Assembly (NCBI RefSeq): GCF_005860805.1
Contig: NZ_VCEJ01000005.1
Span: 1-64,000 of the forward strand
Source of the DNA: Dyadobacter luticola
Lineage (GTDB): Bacteria > Bacteroidota > Bacteroidia > Cytophagales > Spirosomataceae
DNA: 64,000 bases
Direction of reading: 5' to 3'
The notes under the pieces were generated by a model. That model worked only from the letters and a program-made list of their open reading frames with translations, ran no database searches and was not told the DNA's origin. Shown piece after piece: positions 34,397-42,924 of the stretch. The position numbers and the translations under genes were made by a program. How positions within the stretch are numbered: position 1 is the first letter of the stretch; the number at the start of each line of letters is the position of its first letter.

Positions 34397-36241
34397 TCAG
34401 AATAGGATGGAATATTTCACTTCGCCGCTTCCTACCGGAACCAGCAATTCCTGCGCACCGTCCGCATTTCTGATCTCGGGTTTAATACTTTTATCAGCGA
34501 GCTGGATGTAGTACGATTTATTGTTCACCGCATACAAGCCATCCGAAATTTTCTCGATCGTAGCACCGTCAGCCAGTCTTGCCATCAAACCTTTTGCAGG
34601 CTTGTCCACTTTCACAATTCTTTCGAAATACTGGTTATTAACCACTGAAATATAATCCGTTACCGTCGAGCCGAAAGCCTGGTACTGGAATGTCGGTACA
34701 TCCGTGTCATCCAGTACATAACCTTTTGGACGGTAGCTACTGCCGGTCGTGTCTGTTGCCCATTTCGATTTTCCTTCTGCCTTGCCGAGCAACATATCGT
34801 CGCCCAGGAGCGTCACGCTGCCGCGCGGGCGGGAAGATCCGTCGCCGCGATCGTGCCACATTGGAGTCGCATCGAGGAATTCGCCGCGCCATACCTGCAG
34901 AATGTTTCCTTTGTCCAGATCATAGGTATAATGCAGGTTGGTAGGGCTGCCCACCGAAACTGCATGCACCACGCGCGTTCTTTTCGCTTTTTCGTCTTTT
35001 TTGAAATCCATAAAACTGCGAATGATCGTATTGGTACCCGCATTGATCAGGATCGGATCGGTATTGCCGGAAGCCATCGCCGAGCTTTTGGAATGATAAG
35101 CTACCTCGCGGAAACCAGGGCCACTTACCCAAAGACCGAGCACCGGACGCATCCAGCCGTCTCTTTTATTGTTAAAAATTTCAACGGTATGGTCGCCTGC
35201 TTTCAGGTTCACTTTTCCCTCACGGATATCGGTATTGCTTTTCCACTGCGCATCGATCACGAATTTTCCGTCCACTTTCAGGTAAGAATTGCCTGATGCC
35301 TGCAATTTGAAATTATAATCACCGGCAGTAGGCGCATTGTAGCGGCCGGTATATACATAGGAGTAGTTATTGTTTTCTTTCAAAACTTCCCAGCTCAAAC
35401 TTTCCGCTTTGCCGGTTTCAGCGGGCGTCAGCTTCGAGAGGTCTTCGGTTTCGGACAAACCACCGTAGTACGTTTTGTAGTTCAGCTCGGATAATGTACC
35501 TGGCTTCTGGTCGAAGTTGTTGATCATGATGTTCTTAATCGCCAGCGAACCGTGGTCACCCTGGATACGGATCGGGCCCATTGCTACATCTTCCGAAAGT
35601 GCGCCGCGGGTGGGGCCGCTTACTTCCACGTTTTCATGAATGGTAACCCCATTCAAAACGATTGACAGAAAAACGGCATTAGAGATTTTCTTTCCATTTG
35701 CGTCGAAGCGGGGAGCCTGGTAAGAGATCTTGATATTTTGCCATAAACCTGGCGCTTTGGCTACATTATAACGTGGCGCATAACCTTCGTAACCTTTTTC
35801 ACCTTCCGGCTTGGCATCATTCCAGCGTTCGTAGATACCGCCGTTATCATTGTACTTAGCCGTTTTTTTACCCCATGAATCAAATAGCTGTACTTCGTAG
35901 TTTCCTTGCAGATAGATTCCCGAGTTAGAACCTTTTGTCAGCATAAAATCCAGCTCAATGTCCAGATCGCCATGTTTGAATTTGGAGATCAGCTCGTAGT
36001 CGTTACCATATTTTCCTTTTTCATGGATACACGCCAGGACGCCTTTTCCCGGCGTGGTGATCAATGCGTTTTCTTTGGAAATGTCGGCTGTTGCATTACC
36101 TACAATTTTCCAGTTGTCGGATTTGGTAGTGAATGCACTGAGGTCGTTAAGAGGGATCGGCTGCTGGGCGTAGACGGACTGCACAAAAACAGCTGCCATG
36201 CCACAAGCGAGTTGCAACAAAGTACTCTTGATTTTAAACAT
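34397..36241 (-). CDS. Exported DUF1080 (3-keto-disaccharide hydrolase) protein with PA14-like middle domain
   Basis: This 614-residue protein has a signal peptide (LACGMAAVFVQSVYAQ) and an N-terminal DUF1080 beta-sandwich with GSNSGIYLQGNYEVQLFDSW and GGIYERW at about residues 100-140, the pattern of 3-keto-disaccharide hydrolases and other jelly-roll carbohydrate-active proteins. A middle region (YVYTGRYNAPTAGDYNF, KVDGKFVIDAQW) looks like a PA14-type carbohydrate-binding domain. The last third is unassigned. The 27-bp gap to the downstream dehydrogenase gene suggests one operon for oxidised sugars; the chemistry is inferred. Confidence 0.78.
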   Translation of the reverse strand: MFKIKSTLLQLACGMAAVFVQSVYAQQPIPLNDLSAFTTKSDNWKIVGNATADISKENALITTPGKGVLACIHEKGKYGNDYELISKFKHGDLDIELDFMLTKGSNSGIYLQGNYEVQLFDSWGKKTAKYNDNGGIYERWNDAKPEGEKGYEGYAPRYNVAKAPGLWQNIKISYQAPRFDANGKKISNAVFLSIVLNGVTIHENVEVSGPTRGALSEDVAMGPIRIQGDHGSLAIKNIMINNFDQKPGTLSELNYKTYYGGLSETEDLSKLTPAETGKAESLSWEVLKENNNYSYVYTGRYNAPTAGDYNFKLQASGNSYLKVDGKFVIDAQWKSNTDIREGKVNLKAGDHTVEIFNNKRDGWMRPVLGLWVSGPGFREVAYHSKSSAMASGNTDPILINAGTNTIIRSFMDFKKDEKAKRTRVVHAVSVGSPTNLHYTYDLDKGNILQVWRGEFLDATPMWHDRGDGSSRPRGSVTLLGDDMLLGKAEGKSKWATDTTGSSYRPKGYVLDDTDVPTFQYQAFGSTVTDYISVVNNQYFERIVKVDKPAKGLMARLADGATIEKISDGLYAVNNKSYYIQLADKSIKPEIRNADGAQELLVPVGSGEVKYSILF

Positions 36242-36432
36242 ACTTGGATTAAGCTTGGTCGGTTTTACATGTTTGCCGGCGCCGGTAGAACCCTATGACG
36301 AGGCGGCGCAAATTACGTGATAAGAATCCACATTTAATTAGATGAGAAACGCATTTGTTAATGCTTTTTAATTAATGTTGCGTTTTGATATTATTTCAAT
36401 GGTTTATTAGACTAAACAGTAACTTTTCAAAA

Positions 36433-37197
36433 ATGAAAAAATTAATGCTTACCGCGTTCGGCCTGGCGTCTGCCTTTGGAGCTTATGCGCAATTGCAACC
36501 TGCCAAGCAAACCCCTGAATCGAGCGAATTATGGAGCCCGGTTCCCCGCGTCGTAACGCCAGGTAAAATCACTCCTGCCCTTTCAGGCTTCACAGCTCCT
36601 TCCGATGCGATCGTTTTATTCGACGGTAAAAACCTGGATGCGTGGGTTTCCGGAAAAGACGGAAAATCGGCCGCGCCCTGGACAGTTGCGGACAATGCGA
36701 TTACCGTAGCACCGAAATCGGGAGACATTCAAACGAAACAAAACTTTGAAAATTACCAGCTGCACATTGAATTTCGTACGCCAGCCAAAGTAGAAGGCAG
36801 TAGCCAGGGACGTGGAAACAGCGGTATTTTTATGCAGGGATTGTATGAGTTGCAGGTACTCGACAGCTATAATAATCTGACTTATTCCAACGGACAGGCA
36901 GCTTCGATCTACAAACAAACGATGCCGCTGGTGAATGCTTCGGTAGGACCAGGCGAGTGGCAGGTTTATGACGTGGTGTACACGGCGCCGCATTTCAACA
37001 AAGACGGACAAATGCTGATCCCGCCATACATTACCGTGATCCACAATGGTGTTTTGGTTCAAAACCACACCATGATCCAGGGAACTACGCCTTATGTTGG
37101 TCAGCCGATGATCCAGCCACACGGACCGGGCCCGATCAAATTGCAGGACCACAACAACACGACCAGTTTCAGAAACATCTGGATCCGCGAGTTGTAA
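36433..37197 (+). CDS. Exported DUF1080 (3-keto-disaccharide hydrolase) protein
   Basis: This 254-residue protein is a single DUF1080 domain after a signal peptide ([20 protein letters not shown]). The family segments are [19 protein letters not shown] near residue 60, [20 protein letters not shown] near 140, and [14 protein letters not shown]. It is divergent from, and homologous to, the DUF1080 domain of the 34397 gene across a 190-bp promoter region. I start it at the ATG at 36433 because that gives a normal signal peptide; the longer frame from 36385 does not. Confidence 0.84.
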   Translation: MKKLMLTAFGLASAFGAYAQLQPAKQTPESSELWSPVPRVVTPGKITPALSGFTAPSDAIVLFDGKNLDAWVSGKDGKSAAPWTVADNAITVAPKSGDIQTKQNFENYQLHIEFRTPAKVEGSSQGRGNSGIFMQGLYELQVLDSYNNLTYSNGQAASIYKQTMPLVNASVGPGEWQVYDVVYTAPHFNKDGQMLIPPYITVIHNGVLVQNHTMIQGTTPYVGQPMIQPHGPGPIKLQDHNNTTSFRNIWIREL

Positions 37198-37232
37198 GCT
37201 TCAAGAGCCGGTTTTTCAGGTATAATAATTTT

Positions 37233-37271
37233 AAAAGGCTTAAACGGTTTGAAACATCGTTTAAGCCTTTT
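37233..37271 (+). terminator. Intrinsic terminator after the DUF1080 gene
   Basis: AAAAGGCTTAAACG (37233-37246) and CGTTTAAGCCTTTT (37258-37271) form a perfect 14-bp stem with an 11-base loop, ending in T residues. It is about 35 bases after the stop. Confidence 0.88.
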
Positions 37272-37325
37272 CTGTTTTCAGGATATACTTTTCTATTCCA
37301 AAATTCCCGATAACGAATTATTGTC

Positions 37326-37892
37326 ATGCAGGAGATTGAACCCTATTATAATTGGGAAAAACATTACGTAGCCAGCCACGACGAACGTTCCCCGTTTTTC
37401 GGCCGGACTTACAATCTGGATTATTACGAAAACGCGATTTACGGATACTACATTCACCCGCTCTGGGACGAAATCGGCTCGGAGACGCTGTATGTGAAGA
37501 TTTTATTTGCTGACTACAACAAGCGGTTTGTGATTATTGAAATGTTTGGCGAGTGGAATGATACCCTGCACAATGACATTATGTTTTTCAAACGCCAGGT
37601 GATCGATCCGCTTGTGGAGCAGGGGATCAATAAATTCATTTTGCTGGGCGAGAATGTGCTGGATTTTCATGGTGGTGAAGACGACTACTACGCCGAGTGG
37701 TTCGACGACATTGAGGACGGGTGGATCGCGGCGGTGAGTTTCCGGGAGCATGTGGAGGAGCAGTGGCAGAAATTCCGGCTCGATTATTATATCAATTTTG
37801 GCGGGACGCTGCATCTCAACAATTGGCGTACATTGCAGCCGGAGCCATTTTATGAATTAGTTAAAAATTTGATGATTAGAAGGTTAGAGTGA
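37326..37892 (+). CDS. Conserved hypothetical protein
   Basis: I do not recognise this 188-residue soluble protein. It has no signal peptide or membrane segment, is rich in aromatic and acidic residues (EIEPYYNWEKHY, FHGGEDDYYAEWFDDIEDGW), and the middle region LYVKILFADYNKRFVIIE looks like alternating beta strands. Codon use matches the neighbours and the next gene follows 83 bp later on the same strand. Confidence 0.6.
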   Translation: MQEIEPYYNWEKHYVASHDERSPFFGRTYNLDYYENAIYGYYIHPLWDEIGSETLYVKILFADYNKRFVIIEMFGEWNDTLHNDIMFFKRQVIDPLVEQGINKFILLGENVLDFHGGEDDYYAEWFDDIEDGWIAAVSFREHVEEQWQKFRLDYYINFGGTLHLNNWRTLQPEPFYELVKNLMIRRLE

Positions 37893-37975
37893 AGTTGGGT
37901 TTGCAACGTTGCCAACTCCTTTGTAGCTTTCGAAATCGTGTATTTCCTTTTTTCGAACCTTAAACCTCATGCCCC

Positions 37976-38800
37976 ATGCCAGAAAATGACCAATTAACTC
38001 CCGAGGAATCAAACAAACCATTGGAGCAAAAAACGGAAGAACTGAAAGCCACCACCGCGGAAGCAAAAGACGAAGTAGTGGAAGAAGTGCTCGAAATCAA
38101 GGATGAGGCGAAGGAGACAGCAGAAGAAAAATGGGAAACAGCCGATGCAGTGGCCGAGGAAAAACTGGAAGAGGCGGGAGAAACCGCCGATGGTATCAAA
38201 ACCGAAGCCTACGAAACTTTGGACGACCTGAAAGCCCAGGCAGAGGAAAAAGCAGACGAAACAAAAGACGAAGCCCTTGAAATAGAGGCCAATATCTCCG
38301 AAAAAGTGGATGAGCTGGAAGTGGAAGCTGAGGAAAAAGTAGAAGATGTGAAAGCAGCCGCGGAAGATAAGGCAGCAGAAGCAAAGGAAATCGTGGCCAA
38401 CATTAAAGAGGAAGCAGCTGCCAAAGCAGCGGATGTGCAGGAAGTAGTTACCGACAAAGCGGAGGAAGCGAAGGAAGTTGTTACGGACAAAGCAGAGGAA
38501 GCGAAAGAATCTTTTTCTGACAAATTTGAGGACATGAATGAAACGGCTGCCGACAAGTTTGAAGACTTGAAAGTGGCGGCTGCGGATAAATTTGAGGATC
38601 TGAAAGAGGACGCAACGGAAGCATTTGAAGAGGCAAAAGTGATCGCCGCGGAAAAAATGGAGGAAGCCAAAATCAAAGCTGCGGAACTGAAAGCGAAAGC
38701 TGCGGAGGAATTTGAAGAAGCGAAAGTAAAAGCATCTGAAAAAATTGTCGAGACCCAAACCAAGGCGAAAGGCTTCTGGGCGCGGTTATTCGGGAAGTAA
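37976..38800 (+). CDS. Ala/Glu/Lys-rich coiled-coil protein (LEA/apolipoprotein-like)
   Basis: This 274-residue protein is almost entirely charged helix made of 11-residue-like repeats such as DKAEEAKEVVT and DKFEDLKVAAA, with no aromatic core until the C-terminal KGFWARLFGK. It resembles late-embryogenesis-abundant, apolipoprotein-like and YtxH-type proteins that form amphipathic helices. The C-terminal aromatic-basic tip could touch membranes. Function is unknown; desiccation or envelope roles are guesses. The strong composition bias also creates long antisense frames, which are not genes. A 33-bp tandem DNA repeat lies at 38444-38509. Confidence 0.7.
   Translation: MPENDQLTPEESNKPLEQKTEELKATTAEAKDEVVEEVLEIKDEAKETAEEKWETADAVAEEKLEEAGETADGIKTEAYETLDDLKAQAEEKADETKDEALEIEANISEKVDELEVEAEEKVEDVKAAAEDKAAEAKEIVANIKEEAAAKAADVQEVVTDKAEEAKEVVTDKAEEAKESFSDKFEDMNETAADKFEDLKVAAADKFEDLKEDATEAFEEAKVIAAEKMEEAKIKAAELKAKAAEEFEEAKVKASEKIVETQTKAKGFWARLFGK
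38444..38509 (+). repeat. 33-bp tandem repeat within the LEA-like gene
   Basis: Two adjacent 33-bp units, each encoding VVTDKAEEAKE, differ at a few third-codon positions. They show that the repetitive protein grew by in-frame 11-codon duplication. Neighbouring 11-residue units are more diverged. Confidence 0.75.
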
Positions 38801-38819
38801 GAGGAAAAATAATGTGGAT

Positions 38820-38850
38820 AATGCCCGGTTTCGTTATGGAGCCGGGCATT
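38820..38850 (+). terminator. Probable terminator after the LEA-like gene
   Basis: AATGCCCGG (38820-38828) and CCGGGCATT (38842-38850) form a perfect 9-bp stem with a 13-base loop, but only a weak T-rich tail follows. It separates the LEA-like gene from the small Cys peptide gene. Confidence 0.6.
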
Positions 38851-38953
38851 GTTGGTTCTTGGAAGGATTAAAAAAAATAGCATTTGGTTACAACTAAAAA
38901 GACCTGCTTTTTATCCTGACAAAGTATTTCATTTCATCCTTAACATTCCGTTC

Positions 38954-39112
38954 ATGAAAATCTCTAAATCCGTGCTGCAAAGCGTTGCTGTTGCCGTGGC
39001 GCTTACGACACTGGTCTCTACGACAGCCTGTGTCGACAACATTATCAAGCCAAACTCAGAGAAGAAATTGAGGCAAAAAGTGGATCCATGCCCTGGCTGT
39101 GGAATGGGTTAA
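38954..39112 (+). CDS. Probable RiPP precursor peptide, MNIO (DUF692) substrate
   Basis: This 52-residue peptide has a hydrophobic Sec-like leader (VLQSVAVAVALTTLVSTTA) followed by Cys26, then a charged spacer, and ends KVDPCPGCGMG with Cys46 and Cys49. The end CPGCGMG looks like the modified core of MNIO-class RiPPs, such as chryseobasin and bufferins, in which DUF692 enzymes act on Cys or neighbouring residues. It lies 21 bp before the DUF692 gene at 39134. I chose the ATG at 38954 because it gives a clean signal peptide; the longer frame from 38849 does not. The weak lipobox (TTAC) leaves lipidation open. Confidence 0.7.
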   Translation: MKISKSVLQSVAVAVALTTLVSTTACVDNIIKPNSEKKLRQKVDPCPGCGMG

Positions 39113-39133
39113 TGTGTTTATTCCGAGCAGGAT

Positions 39134-40264
39134 ATGTCAGAAATTTACGCTTCCGTAGCCTGCAACCTGGACATTCCGATTTTGCAGGCGTCCCTTCCGC
39201 TTTTTGAGGAGGGCAAAATAGAGGGCATTGAATGGTCATTCGATGCCCTTTTTAAATGGCAGGAAATTCCGGGCTGGTTTACCGACCTGGTCCATGAATT
39301 CAGCGAAAACAACCGGCTGGTGGGTCACGGGGTGTATTTCTCACTTTTTTCGGGGAAATGGTCGCCCGAGCAGCAGCAGTGGCTGGAAAAGCTGCGGAAG
39401 TTATCTGGGGATTTTCATTTTGACCATGTATCGGAACACTTTGGGTTCCTGACCGGTGACGATTTCCACAAAGGCGCGCCCATCGGCATTCCGTTTACCA
39501 ATTCCACATTAACTATCGGCCGCGACCGGCTTCGCAGAATCCAGGACGCATGTCAATGTCCGGTCGGGCTGGAAAACCTGGCATTTTCATATTCTCTGGA
39601 AGAGGTGAAAAGACATGGAGAATTTCTGGATGCGCTGGTGGAGGAAGTGAATGGTTTTATTATTCTCGACCTGCATAACCTTTATTGTCAGAGCCATAAT
39701 TTCAACATTCCTTTTGACCAAATGATGCGGCTCTACCCGCTGGACAGGGTGCGGGAAATTCATATCTCAGGCGGAAGCTGGGACGATCAGTTGTCAGGTT
39801 TTGAGAAAATAGTGAGGCGTGATACGCATGATGAATCGGTGCCTGAGGAAGTTTTTGAATATCTTAAACTGGCGATTCCACAATGCAAAAACCTTAAATA
39901 TGTAGTTTTAGAGCAGTTGGGCGCGGCTTTGGAAACTTCCGACCAGCAGGAAACATTCAGAAATGACTTCCTGAAAATGCAGGCGATCATTCAGCATCCC
40001 GGCACAAAATCCGCTCAATCAGTTTCTGATTTTGTGACAAAGTATTTCTCCCCACTCAGCCCAATTCCACCGGAAGACCCGCATTTGTACCGGCAGCAAA
40101 AACAACTTTCGGACATTCTTGAAAATGCTGCAGATAGCTTTGAGGCTTTCAAAATGCTCCAAAATTCAACCTTGGCCAACTCGGACTGGCGTGTCGAAAA
40201 CTGGGAACCGGTCATGCTTGAAACAGCAATCGCCATTGCGCGGAAATGGAAAAACGGTTTTTAA
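39134..40264 (+). CDS. DUF692 / MNIO family iron oxidase with C-terminal extension
   Basis: This 376-residue protein belongs to the multinuclear non-heme iron-dependent oxidase family (DUF692), which includes MbnB, TglH and ChrH. The barrel motifs carry likely metal ligands: VGHG (His65), FDHVSEHF (His98), GLENLAF (Glu147), ILDLHNLYCQSHN (Asp179, His181, His188), REIHISGG (His210), RDTHDE (Asp230, His232) and VVLEQLG (Glu260). About 85 residues follow the barrel, ending in DWRVENWEPVMLETAIA, which may replace the separate partner protein of other systems. The precursor-like peptide at 38954 is directly upstream. RBS-like AGGA precedes the ATG. Confidence 0.78.
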   Translation: MSEIYASVACNLDIPILQASLPLFEEGKIEGIEWSFDALFKWQEIPGWFTDLVHEFSENNRLVGHGVYFSLFSGKWSPEQQQWLEKLRKLSGDFHFDHVSEHFGFLTGDDFHKGAPIGIPFTNSTLTIGRDRLRRIQDACQCPVGLENLAFSYSLEEVKRHGEFLDALVEEVNGFIILDLHNLYCQSHNFNIPFDQMMRLYPLDRVREIHISGGSWDDQLSGFEKIVRRDTHDESVPEEVFEYLKLAIPQCKNLKYVVLEQLGAALETSDQQETFRNDFLKMQAIIQHPGTKSAQSVSDFVTKYFSPLSPIPPEDPHLYRQQKQLSDILENAADSFEAFKMLQNSTLANSDWRVENWEPVMLETAIAIARKWKNGF

Positions 40265-40367
40265 TGTGATAAAAGTGATTGTGAATCAGTAAATTTCAGG
40301 GCAGAGAATGGCACAATTTTATAGCCGCCTCAGGTAAGAATCAAAACTTTCATCTAATCACTCCCTG

Positions 40368-42014
40368 ATGTCACAATCTAATTTTTCGATTCCTTACAAA
40401 CATCCATTCACTCCGGATAACCAATACAAGAAATCAGTTGCCTACTTTTCCATGGAATTCGCCGTCGACCAGGCGTTGAAAATCTATTCCGGCGGCCTCG
40501 GCTTCCTCGCCGGCTCGCACATGCGGAGCGTATATGCGCTCAACCAAAACCTTATCGGGATTGGTATGCTCTGGAAATACGGATATTACGATCAGAGCCG
40601 GAAACGAGACGGAAGTATGGAGCCCGAGTTCCGTGAAAAAATGTATTCTTTCTTAACGGATACAGGTATACGCTTCCAGGTTCCGATCATGGGACAGGAC
40701 GTTTGGATTGCGGCTTACTACCTGGCGCCTAATGTCTTCCAGTCTGCGCCACTGTTTTTGCTGACCACCGATACCGATGGAAATGACGAAGAAACGCGTG
40801 CGATTTCCTATTCACTCTACGACGCGGATGTATCTTATAAAGTGGCGCAATGTATGGTGCTGGGCATCGGCGGCGCACGACTTTTGGAAGAATTGAAATA
40901 TGAGCCCGAAGTGTATCATTTCAATGAAGCGCACGCAGTATCGGCGGTTTTCCAGCTTTATAAAAAGTACAAGACGGTAGATGAGGTCAAAAAGCGTGTG
41001 GTTTTCACAACGCATACACCGGAGGAAGCTGGAAATGAAAAACATGAAATTCATTTTCTGGAAAATCTGGGCTTTTTCTCGGGACTAAATCTTGAAACAG
41101 TACGGAAGATCAGCGGGAATCAGGGCAACATTTTCAATCACTCGCTGGCGGCGCTAAGCCTGAGCCGTAATGCGAATGCGGTTTCCAAATTGCACGGCGA
41201 AGTATCGCGGGATATGTGGAAGGCGCACCCAAAGATTGCGCCGATCGGGCATATCACCAATGCACAGAACAATACCTACTGGGTCGACAAGCAGCTCGAA
41301 GAAGCGCGTATCAACGCAGATCATGCCAAAATTGCCGCCAGGAAAAAAGAACTGAAAGCAATTCTGTTCAAAACCGTGGCCGATCAATGCGGTAAAATCT
41401 TCGATCCGAACGTATTGACGATTGTGTGGGCGCGGCGGTTTGCGGCTTACAAAAGGCCGGATATGCTGGTTTGGGATATGGAAAGGTTCCGCAAAATGAT
41501 GGATAACAAGGACCAGCCTGTGCAGGTGATCTGGGCCGGTAAGCCTTACCCAAAAGACGAAGGCGCGATCAACACATTCAACCATTTATTCTACCTGAGC
41601 CACCTGTTTCCCAATATGGCGGTACTGACCGGCTACGAACTGGGACTTTCCAAGTTACTGAAAGATGGTTCGGATATCTGGCTCAACACCCCGGTTGTAA
41701 CCCGTGAAGCCTCCGGCACCAGCGGGATGACGGCCGCGATGAATGCTTCTCTCAACTTGTCAACTTACGACGGCTGGATTTGCGAATTTGCCAAAGACGA
41801 CGAAAACTCCTTCATTTTGCCAGTTGCGAAAAGTGGCGACATCAATAAGGAAGATTGCGACAACCTGAATGATAAGCTGGAAAAATCCGTAATCCCGACT
41901 TACTACGCCGACCAGGAGAAATGGCAAAGCATGGTACTGGCCAGCATGAACGACGTCAATGTAGACTTCAACTCCGACCGTATGGCGCGGGAGTATTATG
42001 AAAAATTGTATTAA
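40368..42014 (+). CDS. GT35 alpha-glucan phosphorylase-like protein lacking the PLP lysine
   Basis: This 548-residue protein is much shorter than classical glycogen phosphorylase (about 800-850) and follows the short bacterial alpha-glucan phosphorylase pattern: YFSMEFAVDQALKIYSGGLG, then VYHFNEAHA, then ARRFAAYKRPD. At the cofactor site, where active members have EASGTSGMKAA with the PLP-binding lysine, the sequence reads EASGTSGMTAAMN, so Thr455 stands in for Lys. If so, it cannot form the usual Schiff base and may not be a phosphorylase. It could be a glycosyltransferase or regulatory paralogue. It starts 103 bp after the MNIO gene. Confidence 0.82.
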   Translation: MSQSNFSIPYKHPFTPDNQYKKSVAYFSMEFAVDQALKIYSGGLGFLAGSHMRSVYALNQNLIGIGMLWKYGYYDQSRKRDGSMEPEFREKMYSFLTDTGIRFQVPIMGQDVWIAAYYLAPNVFQSAPLFLLTTDTDGNDEETRAISYSLYDADVSYKVAQCMVLGIGGARLLEELKYEPEVYHFNEAHAVSAVFQLYKKYKTVDEVKKRVVFTTHTPEEAGNEKHEIHFLENLGFFSGLNLETVRKISGNQGNIFNHSLAALSLSRNANAVSKLHGEVSRDMWKAHPKIAPIGHITNAQNNTYWVDKQLEEARINADHAKIAARKKELKAILFKTVADQCGKIFDPNVLTIVWARRFAAYKRPDMLVWDMERFRKMMDNKDQPVQVIWAGKPYPKDEGAINTFNHLFYLSHLFPNMAVLTGYELGLSKLLKDGSDIWLNTPVVTREASGTSGMTAAMNASLNLSTYDGWICEFAKDDENSFILPVAKSGDINKEDCDNLNDKLEKSVIPTYYADQEKWQSMVLASMNDVNVDFNSDRMAREYYEKLY

Positions 42015-42919
42015 ACGCCCATTTGCCCAGCCAGGATCGCGATTCCCTCTGTGAAACTGCGCGGCTCGTATCCCAGGATTTGTTTCGATTTTGTAAGGTC
42101 GAAGCCAGTCCTGGGAGGACGGCGGGCGGGTTGGGTGAATGCCGAGGCGTCGGTAGGGGAGATAAGCGAGGCATCCAGGTTGAAATAAGCTGCGGCCATC
42201 AGTGCCATTTCGTGGGGCGTCAGAAAATCCTTCCCCGAAATATGGAAAACGCCTTTTGTTCTTTTTTGCGCAATTAAAAAACAGCCTATCGCCAGGTCTT
42301 CTGCCAATGTGGGTGTCCTGAACTGATCCGTCACAACCTTAATCGCCCGGCCTTCTTCCAGTGATTTTTTAACCCACAGCACAATGTTACTTCGGCTCAT
42401 ATCATGCGCGATGCCGTAAACCAGTACGGTTCTCGTGATAGCCCAATCAAGGCCCGAGTTGATTACGGCTTTTTCAGCAGCATATTTACTCCAACCGTAA
42501 AAACTGATTGGATTCGGCTCGTCTTCCTCGCAGTAAGGCCCTGAGGTTCCGTCGAATATAAAATCGGTAGAGAGATGTTGCAGAAACACATCATACTTTT
42601 TGCAAGCCGCGATGAGGTATTCCACTGCCGTCACATTTAATTTCCAGCAGGCTTCTTTTTCCAGTTCACATTGGTCCACATTGGTCATCGCTGCGGTGTG
42701 AATGATCACGTCCGGGCGAATCCCGTCGATCACTTCATCCACATTCTGCGCGTTAGTAATGTCCATTTGCAGGTACTGGTAACCCTCCTGAACCGGCAGG
42801 CGGTTTTCGCCGACTGCGGTGGCAATCGTCTCAATGTCAGGTTGCTGAATGAGCAGTTCTACCAGTTTTTGGCCGAGCAGACCATTTGAACCGGTGATGA
42901 GTATGCGTTGCTTTTTCAA
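42011..42919 (-). CDS. SDR-family RmlD-like (dTDP-4-dehydrorhamnose reductase) sugar reductase
   Basis: This 302-residue NAD(P)-dependent protein has a Rossmann start ITGSNGLLGQKLVELL and the extended-SDR catalytic motif YGWSKYAAEKA (Tyr and Lys) after STDFIFDGTSG. The family reduces nucleotide-activated 4-keto sugars, as RmlD does in rhamnose synthesis. No other rml genes are present here, so the sugar is uncertain. It overlaps the convergent GT35 stop by four bases and lies 5 bp after the peptidyl-prolyl isomerase gene on the same strand. Confidence 0.82.
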   Translation of the reverse strand: MKKQRILITGSNGLLGQKLVELLIQQPDIETIATAVGENRLPVQEGYQYLQMDITNAQNVDEVIDGIRPDVIIHTAAMTNVDQCELEKEACWKLNVTAVEYLIAACKKYDVFLQHLSTDFIFDGTSGPYCEEDEPNPISFYGWSKYAAEKAVINSGLDWAITRTVLVYGIAHDMSRSNIVLWVKKSLEEGRAIKVVTDQFRTPTLAEDLAIGCFLIAQKRTKGVFHISGKDFLTPHEMALMAAAYFNLDASLISPTDASAFTQPARRPPRTGFDLTKSKQILGYEPRSFTEGIAILAGQMGV

Positions 42920-42924
42920 GAATG

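Noticed and set aside
38009-38883. Long minus-strand ORFs (224-249 codons) opposite the LEA-like gene
   Set aside because: They arise from the biased Lys/Glu/Ala codon use of the real gene, are full of Phe/Ser/Leu repeats and have no start or RBS context that improves on the plus-strand gene.
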